This document shows, piece by piece, positions 8,355 to 15,718 of a stretch of DNA of 42,626 nucleotides. Below the pieces are notes generated by a model that made no database searches, had not been told where the DNA came from, and saw nothing but the letters and a program-made list of their open reading frames with translations. The DNA comes from Gemmatimonadaceae bacterium (GTDB lineage Bacteria > Gemmatimonadota > Gemmatimonadetes > Gemmatimonadales > Gemmatimonadaceae). The stretch is from assembly GCA_017881585.1 (NCBI GenBank), contig JADGQS010000011.1, positions 1 through 42,626 on the forward strand. Reading direction: 5' to 3'. The position numbers and the translations under genes are program-made. Within the stretch, counting starts at the first letter, position 1. The number at the start of each line of letters is the position of its first letter.

Positions 8355-10057
8355 GTCTTCGTGCGCAGTCCCGACACGATTTCCTTCAGCCGGCTCGCGC
8401 CGGTGAGCAGTGACGCCGACGCCGAGCTCATCTCCTCGCACGCGGCGCTCTGCTCCTCGGTGCTCGCGCTGACTTCCTGCGCCGCCGCCGCGTGTCCCTC
8501 GGCCGTGCGCGCGGCCTGCGAGATGCCGGCGCTCGCGCCGAGCACGGCGTTCACGTTCTCGTCGGCGGCGACCGTCACGTCGCCTGCCGCGACGAGCGTG
8601 TCCTTCGCGGCGGTGGTGATCTCGGAAAGCGCGGCGTCGATGTCGCGCGAGAGCTGCTGGATCTCACGGACGCTCGAGGATCCGGCCTGCATGGCCTGCG
8701 TCGTGCTGCCCACACGGGCGGTGACGACGGCGGTGAGCTGCACCACGTCGTCGGCCGCCGTTTGCGCCTGCTCGGCGAGCTTGCGCACCTCATCGGCGAC
8801 GACGGCGAATCCGCGCCCCGCGGAACCCGCGCGCGCCGCCTCGATCGCCGCGTTGAGCGCGAGCAGGTTCGTCTGCTCGGCGATGCGGCTCACGATCGCG
8901 ACGAACCGGTTGATGCGCTCGGCGACGCCCGTCAGTTCGCGCACCTCGCCGGCGGCGCGCTCCACGCTCGTGCGCACCTCGGCGAGCATGCCCAGCGAGC
9001 GATCGATCTCCGCGCGCTTCTCGCGCGCCGAGCGCTCGATTCCCTCGGCGAGATCCTTCACCTGGCTCGCGCCCGTGCGCACGCTGTCGGCGCTCGTGCG
9101 CATCACGTGGAACGAATCGTCGACGGTGCGCAGCGCCGACACCTGCAGTTCGGCGCCCTCGGTGACGTCCGACATCGCCGTGGCCGTCTGACCGGCCGCG
9201 TGCGAGATCTGCTCGGCCGCCGAGGCGAGCTGGTGCGCCGACGTCGAGACGTCTTCCGCCGTCGAGGCGGCGACGTCCACGAGCCTCGTGAGCGAATCGG
9301 CGGTGGAATTCATCGCGATCGCGAGCTCGCGAAACTCGCCGGGCATCTCCGTCTTGGTGCGCACGTCGAGTCTGCCGTTGCTCAAGGCGCGCGCGTGAGA
9401 AACGAGCGCCGCCAGCGGAATGGCGATCGAGCGCACCGTGCTCATCACGATGCCGATGCCGAGCAGGATCGCGCCGGCGATGAACGCGACGAGGAGCAGC
9501 GAGCGGCGGTCGGCTTCCGCGCGCAGGTCCTGCGAGGTGTGCTCCATCTGCCGCGCGCGCCGCTGGCCAAGCTGCTGCACGCTCGCGAGAAGTGCCGATT
9601 CGGACACGTGCGCCAGCCCCTCGGCCGCGGACGCCTCCTTGTCGCGCTTGAGATCCTTGAGCCGGTGCGCGACCGCGAGCTCGTTCTCGAGCCCGGAGAG
9701 CCGCACGTCGATGGCGGCGACGAGCGCGATGTCGTCCGCGGTCATCCCCGCGCTCTCGTTGAGGTCCTTCTGCGCGCGGTGCGCCGCCCAGCCGTATGAA
9801 CGAAACGCGTTCTGGCTCGCGATGTCGGACGTCTCGAGGTAGCGGCCCCCTGCCGAGAGTTCCTGCGCGACGTTCGACGTGATGTCCGCGGTGAGCCGCG
9901 CCTCGCGTCGCGTGGCGGCGAGCGTCGATTCGATGCGCTGCGAGAGCGAGGTCAGCGACAACCGTCCCACGATTCCCGCGACCGCGAGCAGAACGATGAC
10001 CGCGCCGAATCCCGCGAGCAGACGCGAGCGGATAGTGCCGAGCGAAAGCGAGTTCAC
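8351..10057 (-). CDS. Methyl-accepting chemotaxis protein
   Basis: A 568-residue chemoreceptor. TM1 is about residues 13-32 ([20 protein letters not shown]) and TM2 about 187-208 ([20 protein letters not shown]). They enclose a helical periplasmic sensor of roughly 150 residues, probably a four-helix bundle. A HAMP domain follows ([22 protein letters not shown]). The signalling tip is unmistakable: [20 protein letters not shown], then [19 protein letters not shown]. It would signal to CheA/CheW, none of which are in the window. It lies 7 bases downstream of a solute-binding lipoprotein gene and overlaps queC by ATGA, so it is probably co-transcribed with both. The neighbouring binding protein may be its ligand-presenting partner (inference). 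Confidence 0.94.
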   Translation of the reverse strand: MNSLSLGTIRSRLLAGFGAVIVLLAVAGIVGRLSLTSLSQRIESTLAATRREARLTADITSNVAQELSAGGRYLETSDIASQNAFRSYGWAAHRAQKDLNESAGMTADDIALVAAIDVRLSGLENELAVAHRLKDLKRDKEASAAEGLAHVSESALLASVQQLGQRRARQMEHTSQDLRAEADRRSLLLVAFIAGAILLGIGIVMSTVRSIAIPLAALVSHARALSNGRLDVRTKTEMPGEFRELAIAMNSTADSLTRLVDVAASTAEDVSTSAHQLASAAEQISHAAGQTATAMSDVTEGAELQVSALRTVDDSFHVMRTSADSVRTGASQVKDLAEGIERSAREKRAEIDRSLGMLAEVRTSVERAAGEVRELTGVAERINRFVAIVSRIAEQTNLLALNAAIEAARAGSAGRGFAVVADEVRKLAEQAQTAADDVVQLTAVVTARVGSTTQAMQAGSSSVREIQQLSRDIDAALSEITTAAKDTLVAAGDVTVAADENVNAVLGASAGISQAARTAEGHAAAAQEVSASTEEQSAACEEMSSASASLLTGASRLKEIVSGLRTKT

Positions 10058-10064
10058 GGGCGGT

Positions 10065-11174
10065 TCACTTCGGAGCGCCCTCGACGATGAGCGCGCCGTC
10101 CTTTCGAACGCGTGTCATCGTGATACTCTTGCCCGCCGGGTCACCGGTGGGAAGAAATCGAATCGGGCCGGTCACACCGGCGAAGGGCAGGGAGAGACCG
10201 GCCAGCCAGTCGCGGATCTTCTCGCGGTCGGGCCCCACGGCGCCCAGGGCCGCCGCGATGATCTTCGTCGCATCGTAGCCGAGCGCTGCGTTGCCGTCCG
10301 GCTCCGCCCCCTTGTACGCAGCCTTGTACGCTGAGACGAACTTCTGCGCCTCGGGGCGCGGATCGGTCGGAGCAAACGGCGCCCCGACGTACGCACCTTC
10401 GGAAACGTCCGGGTGCTCGGTGATCGGCGTCCATCCGTCGCCGCCCATGAAGTCGGCCTTGAGTCCCTGCCGCTTTGCCTCGGCGAGCAGCGGCAGGGCG
10501 GAGCCGGACGTGCCGGCGACGAAGACGATGTCGGGTTGCTTGAGCCGGAAATACGAGATGAAGACTTCGTGGTTCGCCGCGTCCGCGCGGATCGGATCGA
10601 TGTCGATGATTTCGCCGCTGAAATTCCTGCGGAACGCGTCGGCGAGCCCGCGGCCGTAGTTGTCGTTCTCGTAGAGGATCGCGGCGCGCTTGTGTCCGGT
10701 GCGCACCGCGAACCTGGCCATGTCGGCGCCGTTGGCCGAGTCGCTCGAGATGACCCGGAAGGCCCACTTCGAAATGCCGGTGAGATCGGGAGAGCTCGCG
10801 GAGGTCGCGACGGCAGCGAGATGGCCGTCGTATACCTGCACCGCCGCGACCATTGCGCCCGAGGTGACGTGTCCGACGACGGCAGAGACCGTCCTGTCGT
10901 CGACGAACTTCTGCGCGATCTGCGCGGCGGTCGCGCCGTCTGCCCTGTCGTCCGCTTCCTTGACCTGGAGCTTGTGCCCGTTCACGCCGCCCGCGTCGTT
11001 GATCTCCTTCAGCGCGAGCTCGATCCCCAGTCGCGTGTTTCGTCCGTGACTCAACTGCCACGGCCCCGCCGCCGCGATCGTGTACGGCGCGCCGCCGCCG
11101 CCGCCGCCGCCCGGCGAGCAGGCCGAGGCCAGAAGCAGTAGAATATGCGGGATTCGTGCGCGCGTCCGAGCCAT
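10065..11174 (-). CDS. Branched-chain amino-acid-type solute-binding lipoprotein
   Basis: A 369-residue periplasmic binding protein of the LivJ/LivK (Peripla_BP_6) type. The start at ATG 11174 gives a short lipoprotein signal ([12 protein letters not shown], lipidated Cys19) and then a seven-glycine linker made by a GCC run. The fold is seen in [77 protein letters not shown] and [17 protein letters not shown]. No Liv permease or ATPase genes are adjacent; instead a chemoreceptor gene follows by 7 bases. A sensory role feeding the receptor is therefore as likely as transport with a distant permease. The longer track ORF runs into the divergent promoter region. Confidence 0.9.
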   Translation of the reverse strand: MARTRARIPHILLLLASACSPGGGGGGGAPYTIAAAGPWQLSHGRNTRLGIELALKEINDAGGVNGHKLQVKEADDRADGATAAQIAQKFVDDRTVSAVVGHVTSGAMVAAVQVYDGHLAAVATSASSPDLTGISKWAFRVISSDSANGADMARFAVRTGHKRAAILYENDNYGRGLADAFRRNFSGEIIDIDPIRADAANHEVFISYFRLKQPDIVFVAGTSGSALPLLAEAKRQGLKADFMGGDGWTPITEHPDVSEGAYVGAPFAPTDPRPEAQKFVSAYKAAYKGAEPDGNAALGYDATKIIAAALGAVGPDREKIRDWLAGLSLPFAGVTGPIRFLPTGDPAGKSITMTRVRKDGALIVEGAPK

Positions 11175-11262
11175 GTTTGAATGTGCACAGCGGACGCACT
11201 TCGCGGAACCGATTGCGCCATGTTGGTCGACTTTCACTCGTCCCCAGGACCCACCAGGAGCC

Positions 11263-11760
11263 ATGGACGAACGCGAACTGCACCTGATCCTGAACCACAT
11301 TCCCGTGATTCTTTCCGCGGTGGCGTTTTTTTCGTCACTGCTCGCGATCGCGACAAAATCGCGCGCGGCGTGGCTCTACGCGGCCGCGTCACTCACCATT
11401 GCGGGGCTGTTCAGCTACCCGACATTCATCACCGGTCACGGCGCGCACGAGGCGATCGAGGATTTCTGGTACGTCAAGGCGGACTCGTGGCACGAGCATC
11501 AGGAGGCTGCGGGGTTTGCGAACATCGCGCTTCTCGTTGGCGGTGCCTTCGCCGCGTTCACGTGGTGGAAACTCACGCGCTCGAAGGACGCGGTGATCGC
11601 GAGGTGGATGCAGCTGGTGCTGATCCTCGCGAGCGCGTTGGGCGCATCAACGGTTGGGCGCGCGGCGTGGCTGGGAGGGAAGGTGATACGGGAGCAGGAG
11701 GCGCTGAAGGTGCCGCCGAAGGGGTGGGTCGCTCCGCCGAAATCCGAGCACGAACACTAG
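11263..11760 (+). CDS. DUF2231-like small membrane protein
   Basis: A 165-residue inner-membrane protein with about four transmembrane helices (HIPVILSAVAFFSSLLAIA, AWLYAAASLTIAGLFSY, FANIALLVGGAFAAFTWW, MQLVLILASALGASTVG). The opening ELHLILNHIPVILS resembles the DUF2231 family, where a His-containing first helix is common. A histidine- and acid-rich loop (GHGAHEAIEDFWYVKADSWHEHQEA) sits between helices 2 and 3. Start ATG 11263 has AGGAG 5 bases upstream; the track ORF is longer but extends into the divergent lipoprotein gene. Function is unknown. A palindromic repeat block starts right after its stop codon. Confidence 0.75.
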   Translation: MDERELHLILNHIPVILSAVAFFSSLLAIATKSRAAWLYAAASLTIAGLFSYPTFITGHGAHEAIEDFWYVKADSWHEHQEAAGFANIALLVGGAFAAFTWWKLTRSKDAVIARWMQLVLILASALGASTVGRAAWLGGKVIREQEALKVPPKGWVAPPKSEHEH

Positions 11761-11765
11761 ATGTG

Positions 11766-11936
11766 AGATGGGAGTTCTGAGAGAAGTGGCGAGAGACGCG
11801 ACCTGCTCAGAAGTGGCGAGAGCTCCCCACTGCCCACTCGCCACTCGGTTCTCCCCACTTCCCACTCACCCTTGCCACTTCCCCCTGGTCTCGCCACTCG
11901 CCACTGAACTCGCCACTGAACTCGCCACTCAAGTCT
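11766..11936. repeat. Imperfect palindrome built from AGTGGCGAG words
   Basis: The left half carries GAAGTGGCGAGAG twice on the plus strand; the right half carries CTCGCCACT five or more times, its complement. The outermost arms GAGTTCTGAGAGAAGTGGCGAG and GTCTCGCCACTCGCCACTGAACTC are roughly complementary, so the block could fold on itself or be extruded as a cruciform. The aguA stop codon (11929-11931) lies inside the right arm. The word AGTGGCGAG is also in the terminal repeat of the four-helix-bundle element at 29 kb. Confidence 0.8.
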
Positions 11937-12987
11937 GGAGCGCCGCCGGTTGCTGCTGCGTGAGACAGTGCAGCGTGCCGAGCCCCCATACCAGATCGAC
12001 CGAATGGATTCCGACGATCTCCCGCCCCGGGAATAGCGCGGCGAGAGTGTCCAGCGCGACCCGGTCGTTCGCATCATTGAACGTCGGCACGATCACCACT
12101 CCATTCGCGACGTAGAAATTCGCATAGCTCGCCGGCAGCCGCTGCCCTTCCATCATCACCGCGCGTGGATATGGAAGCGTTACCACGCGCAGCTCCTCAC
12201 CCGTCGCCCCCCGCGCACCCTTGAGCCGCTTCAGATTGTCGAGCGATCGACGGTGATTTTCGTCGGCGGGGTCTTCTTCGTGTGCGAGCACCATCGTGCC
12301 GGGCGCGACGAAGCGCGCGATATCGTCCACGTGGCCGTGGGTGTCGTCTCCCACACAGCCTTCACCGAGCCAGATCGTCTTCGAGATGCCGAGCGCATCG
12401 GCGAACACGCGCTCGTACTCCGGGCGGCCGAGTCCGGGGTTTCGCACCTGCGCATCGGACAGCAGCCACTCCTCCGTCACGAGCATCGTGCCGAGCCCGT
12501 CGGTCTCGATGCCGCCGCCCTCGAGGATCACCCGGCCCTTTCCGTCAGGTCGTCGCGGCTCGCGCAGCGCGAGTCCCGTGTGCCGCGACACCGCCGCGCC
12601 GACGTTCTCGTCGTGCGCGTAGTTGTCGTACTTCGCCCACGCGTTGAATCCCCAGCGCACCAGCTCCACCGCGCCCGCGCCGTTCAGCACCGCGGTCGGC
12701 GCGGAGTCGCGGAGCCACACACGATCGGTCGGGCAGAGATGCAGGCGATAGCGGGCCGAATCCACGCCGTGCGCATCGAGGCAGTGCTTGGCATTGTCGC
12801 GAACCGCCCCGGTATTACACAGGACTTCGACGCGCTCGTGCCGGTGCAGCGTGCGCACGATCTCCGCGTACACCCACGGAATCGGCTCGAACTTCCCCGG
12901 CCAGTCGGGCTCGTGGTGCGGCCACGCAATCCACGTCGCGTCGTGCCGTTCCCATTCGGCGGGCCAGCGCAATCCCGTCGCTGTCAT
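11929..12987 (-). CDS. aguA: Agmatine deiminase
   Basis: A 352-residue enzyme of the guanidino-group-modifying superfamily that converts agmatine to N-carbamoylputrescine and ammonia. Visible are LRWPAEWERHDATWIAWPHHEPDW at the N-terminus, DRVWLRDSAPTAV, EGGGIETDGLGTMLVTEEWLL, GEGCVGDDTHGHVDDIARFV and the C-terminal GLGTLHCLTQQQPA with catalytic Cys341. Start ATG 12987 overlaps the aguB stop as ATGA; the much longer track ORF is a read-through frame. The stop codon is inside a palindromic repeat block, so the last few residues may be repeat-derived. With aguB it makes putrescine from agmatine; the arginine decarboxylase is not in the window. Confidence 0.93.
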   Translation of the reverse strand: MTATGLRWPAEWERHDATWIAWPHHEPDWPGKFEPIPWVYAEIVRTLHRHERVEVLCNTGAVRDNAKHCLDAHGVDSARYRLHLCPTDRVWLRDSAPTAVLNGAGAVELVRWGFNAWAKYDNYAHDENVGAAVSRHTGLALREPRRPDGKGRVILEGGGIETDGLGTMLVTEEWLLSDAQVRNPGLGRPEYERVFADALGISKTIWLGEGCVGDDTHGHVDDIARFVAPGTMVLAHEEDPADENHRRSLDNLKRLKGARGATGEELRVVTLPYPRAVMMEGQRLPASYANFYVANGVVIVPTFNDANDRVALDTLAALFPGREIVGIHSVDLVWGLGTLHCLTQQQPAALQT

Positions 12988-13895
12988 CCCATCCAGCGGT
13001 TCAGGATCGGCCCGTACGCGTCGATCCGCCGGTCGCGCAGGAACGGCCAATTGCGCCGCGTCGACTCGATCAGCGAGAGATCGCACGATGCGACGATGAT
13101 CGCCGGATCGGTGCCGGCCTCGGCGATCATCCGTCCGAACGGATCGCACACGAACGAGTGCCCGAAGAACTCGAGTCCCTGCGTGAGCGGCTCCGGTTCG
13201 AAGCCCGCGCGGTTCGTCGCGGCCACGAACACGCCGTTGGCGATCGCATGCGCGCGCTGCGCCGTGCGCCATGCCTCCAGTTGCGCGTCGCCCCATTCCG
13301 CCTTTTCTGCGGGATGCCAGCCGATCGCCGTCGGATAGAACAGGATCTCCGCGCCGAGCAGCGACGTGATGCGCGCTGCCTCCGGATACCACTGGTCCCA
13401 GCAGATGAGCACGCCGATGGTTCCATAGCGCGTCTTCCAGACCTTGAATCCGCTCGCCGACTGCGGCCCATCCGATTCCGCATCGCCGGGCGCGAAATAG
13501 TACTTCTCCTCGAACATCGGATCGTGCGGGATGTGCATCTTGCGGTAGACACCGAGCAGGGAGCCGTCGGCGTCGATCACGGCGGCGGAGTTGCGGTAGA
13601 TGCCCGGCCCCTGGCGCTCGTACATCGGCACGATCAACACGACCTGCAGTTCCGCAGCGAGCGCGCGCAGCACTTCGGTGGTGGCGCCGGGAATCGGCTC
13701 GGCGAAGTTGAAGTACTCCTGCTTGAGCGACTTGCAGAAGTACGGCGCGTTGAAGAGTTCCTTGAGGCAGATGATCTGCGCGCCGCGGCCGGCGGCATCG
13801 CGGATGCGCGCGATGGTCGCCGTGAGGGTCTGCGTCTGGTCGCCGGTGACGGCGTCCTGGATGAGCCCGATCGTGACGTGCGTTCTGGGAGTCAT
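12984..13895 (-). CDS. aguB: N-carbamoylputrescine amidase
   Basis: A 303-residue nitrilase-superfamily enzyme hydrolysing N-carbamoylputrescine to putrescine, CO2 and ammonia. The triad is Glu46 (CLKELFNAPYF), Lys119 (VYRKMHIPHDP) and Cys165 (GVLICWDQWYPEAAR). The segments EKYYFAPGD, YPTAIGWHP and FFGHSFVCDPFG fit AguB rather than other nitrilases. It is first in the aguB-aguA operon (ATGA overlap). Only about 27 bases separate its start from the terminator of the upstream peroxiredoxin operon, so its promoter must overlap that hairpin, or it relies partly on read-through (inference). Confidence 0.93.
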   Translation of the reverse strand: MTPRTHVTIGLIQDAVTGDQTQTLTATIARIRDAAGRGAQIICLKELFNAPYFCKSLKQEYFNFAEPIPGATTEVLRALAAELQVVLIVPMYERQGPGIYRNSAAVIDADGSLLGVYRKMHIPHDPMFEEKYYFAPGDAESDGPQSASGFKVWKTRYGTIGVLICWDQWYPEAARITSLLGAEILFYPTAIGWHPAEKAEWGDAQLEAWRTAQRAHAIANGVFVAATNRAGFEPEPLTQGLEFFGHSFVCDPFGRMIAEAGTDPAIIVASCDLSLIESTRRNWPFLRDRRIDAYGPILNRWMG

Positions 13896-13921
13896 GACGC
13901 GCGAAATCTAGATGAAAAGTG

Positions 13922-13946
13922 AGGCCGGTGCGCTATGCACCGGCCT
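13922..13946 (-). terminator. Intrinsic terminator of the peroxiredoxin pair
   Basis: AGGCCGGTGC (13922-13931) and GCACCGGCCT (13937-13946) form a perfect 10-bp GC-rich stem with a 5-base loop, followed on the minus strand by CACTTTTC. It lies 45 bases past the stop of the second peroxiredoxin and just upstream of aguB. Confidence 0.8.
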
Positions 13947-13990
13947 GACTTTGTCGTTCTTCGGTCCCTCCGTCTTCGGTCTTCTCTCCT

Positions 13991-14563
13991 CTACGGCTTC
14001 CCGGCGTTCCCCTTCATCGCGGTGGCGACCGCGCTCCCGAGCTCGGTGTACGAGTCCCCCACGAGTTCCTTGAACTCGTCCATCACGTGCGCGATCCTCC
14101 CGTCAGGACCGACGACGAACAGGACGCGCCTGGCCGCGTTGAACAGCGGGTACTTCACGTCGTACAGCTTCACTACCTTTGCGTCGGGATCGCTCGCGAA
14201 GTACACCGGGAATCGCGAGTCGCGCGCCCAGTTGAATTGCACGGTGTCGTCATCGGTGCTGATGCCGATCACCGCGACGCCCTTGCCGTTGTTGAAGATC
14301 GTGGCGTACTGATCACGGTACGCCTCCATTTGAACCGTTCAGCCTTTTGTCCGCGCCTTTGGAAAGAAGGCGAGCACGACGGTCTGGCCGCGGAAATCGG
14401 CGAGGTGGATCGGCTTCGGGAGGAGGCCGTCCTTGGTGGAGCCCTTCAGCGTGAAGTCGGGAGCCATCTCACCGACTTTTGGGCTCTGCGCGCGCAGACG
14501 CCCGGCCGCCACCGCGACGAGCGCGGTGACGGCGAGGGCGACGGCTGCGGCGCGCGAAATCAC
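13991..14563 (-). CDS. Exported peroxiredoxin (BCP/PrxQ-like) with in-frame TGA at the active site; candidate selenoprotein
   Basis: The ORF track shows two pieces (14339-14563 and 13991-14329), but they are one continuous frame with a single TGA at 14341-14339. The upstream paralogue reads KARTKG-Cys-TAQM; this gene reads KARTKG-TGA-TVQM, so the stop replaces the peroxidatic cysteine at residue 75. Both sides match the paralogue throughout (VGEMAPDFTL before; YRDQ, VIGIS, VVGPDGRIA, LGSAV after). Full length would be 190 residues against 191. There is no other cysteine. A 7-bp perfect stem begins 14 bases past the TGA, where a bacterial SECIS would sit. Start is GTG 14563, overlapping the paralogue stop as GTGA; a signal peptide (AAAVALAVTALVAVAAG) implies export. 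The alternative is a nonsense mutation or sequencing error at this exact codon. selA, selB, selC and selD would have to lie outside the window. Confidence 0.75.
14303..14324 (-). promoter_or_regulatory. Candidate bacterial SECIS stem-loop
   Basis: On the mRNA strand GGCGTAC (14324-14318) pairs perfectly with GTACGCC (14309-14303) around the 8-base loop CGTGATCA. The loop opens 21 bases after the TGA and has G as its second base, consistent with the described bacterial SECIS pattern (a loop G in the first two positions, about 16-37 bases from the UGA). The Cys-encoding paralogue lacks this stem at the matching place because its codons there differ (ACC ACG TAT for GAG GCG TAC; TGG for TAC). 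Confidence 0.65.
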
Positions 14564-15135
14564 TTTGCACCCGAGGCTTTCTTGACGGCGCTGCCGAGAT
14601 CGGTGTAGGCGTCGTCGACCATCGGATTGAACGGCTTCGCGGTGTAGGCGATGCGTCCGTCCGGACCGACGACGTACAACAGACGGTTCTCGACCGGTCG
14701 CCCCTCGACGTACGCGCCGTAAAGCTTGCCGGCATCACCCTTCATGTCGCTCGCGAACATCATCGGCAGATTCGCCTCTTTCGCCCATGCGGCCGTGGTC
14801 GTATCGGCGTCCATGCTGATCCCGATCACCGTGATGCCCTTGCCCCCGTTGAAGAGGGTGGCCCACTGGTCGCGATACGTGGTCATCTGCGCCGTGCAGC
14901 CCTTGGTGCGGGCCTTCGGAAAGAAGGCCACGACGACGGTCTGACCCTTCAGCTTGGACAGCGTGATGGGTGCCTTCATAACCCCATCGATGGTGGCGCC
15001 GGGGAGGGTGAAATCCGGCGCCATCTCGCCAACCTTCGGCCCGACTTCCGGCTGTGTCGCCGGCACTTGGGCATGGGCCATGGTGACGGACGTAACGAGC
15101 GCGGACGCGAGAACTGTCGCGTTTCGATGCAGCAT
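14560..15135 (-). CDS. Exported peroxiredoxin (BCP/PrxQ-like), cysteine form
   Basis: A 191-residue thioredoxin-fold peroxidase with signal peptide (MLHRNATVLASALVTSVTMAHAQ), then VGPKVGEMAPDFTLPG and the active site VVVAFFPKARTKGCTAQM with peroxidatic Cys80. It has no second cysteine, so it is a 1-Cys type needing an external reductant. The family reduces peroxides; the signal places it in the periplasm. It is the first gene of a two-gene unit; the second copy carries TGA in place of this cysteine. The divergent gene at 15238 shares the 102-bp upstream region, which presumably holds both promoters. Confidence 0.9.
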   Translation of the reverse strand: MLHRNATVLASALVTSVTMAHAQVPATQPEVGPKVGEMAPDFTLPGATIDGVMKAPITLSKLKGQTVVVAFFPKARTKGCTAQMTTYRDQWATLFNGGKGITVIGISMDADTTTAAWAKEANLPMMFASDMKGDAGKLYGAYVEGRPVENRLLYVVGPDGRIAYTAKPFNPMVDDAYTDLGSAVKKASGAK

Positions 15136-15237
15136 GGAACTACCTCGGTTTGGTGGTGAACGACTCTACAGAAATTTGCGCGTCGCCGTCGTGCACACAA
15201 CCTTAAATATACCTTTGAAACCCGACGGAGCGTCACA

Positions 15238-15678
15238 ATGGCATCCGACATCGATCAAATACTCGAGAAGCTCGCGAAGGACGTCGAAGCTGCGGTGCAC
15301 TCACTCTATCGCGGCGAGATGCGGCAGAACACGGCCGAGGCGTCCACCGGACACCTCGTGCAGGACGCTCGCACGAAGGTCGCGGAAGCCCTGGCCGCCG
15401 CCGCCGCGGCGGTTTCCGGCGAGCCCGTCCAGCGTCCGATGCCCGTCGCGATGTCACCGCGGCCCAGCGTCTCCGCGCCGGCGCTCGCCGGCGCACAGTT
15501 CGGCTGGACAAAGGAAGACTCGGACGCCGTGATGAAGTGCATCAACGCCTGGCTCCCGATAAGCGGCCCGCAGTCGACCGCCCCGGACACGCGGTGCATC
15601 GCGCCTGGGAAGATGCTGATTCCCACATGGGGCGAGCGCGAGCGGGCGCGAGAGGCGGTGAAGGCGATTACGCAGTAA
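15238..15678 (+). CDS. Hypothetical protein
   Basis: I do not recognise this 146-residue protein. The N-terminal 70 residues are helical and alanine-rich (IDQILEKLAKDVEAAVHSLY, ARTKVAEALAAAAAAVSG). A proline-rich linker leads to a compact C-terminal part with two cysteines (DAVMKCINAWLPISGP, PDTRCIAPGKMLIPTWGERERAREA). No signal peptide or membrane segment is seen, so it is probably cytoplasmic. Start ATG 15238 has GGAGCG 5-10 bases upstream, and codon use matches the surroundings, so it is likely real. It is divergent from the peroxiredoxin pair. Confidence 0.7.
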   Translation: MASDIDQILEKLAKDVEAAVHSLYRGEMRQNTAEASTGHLVQDARTKVAEALAAAAAAVSGEPVQRPMPVAMSPRPSVSAPALAGAQFGWTKEDSDAVMKCINAWLPISGPQSTAPDTRCIAPGKMLIPTWGERERAREAVKAITQ

Positions 15679-15718
15679 CGACTCCGGTCATCCGCCGTCT
15701 GCCGTCCGAGACGGAACG

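Noticed and set aside
12184-12215. CTCACCCGTCGCCCC inside aguA as another repeat insertion
   Set aside because: The match to the 7.6- and 36.4-kb word is short and not in tandem, and the protein (GATGEELRVV) could be native there.
13991-14563. Peroxiredoxin pseudogene or two separate small genes
   Set aside because: The only defect is a TGA at the catalytic Cys codon; both parts align with the paralogue in one frame, there is no other stop or frameshift, and a stem-loop follows. A mutation or sequencing error remains possible, so it is reported as a candidate.
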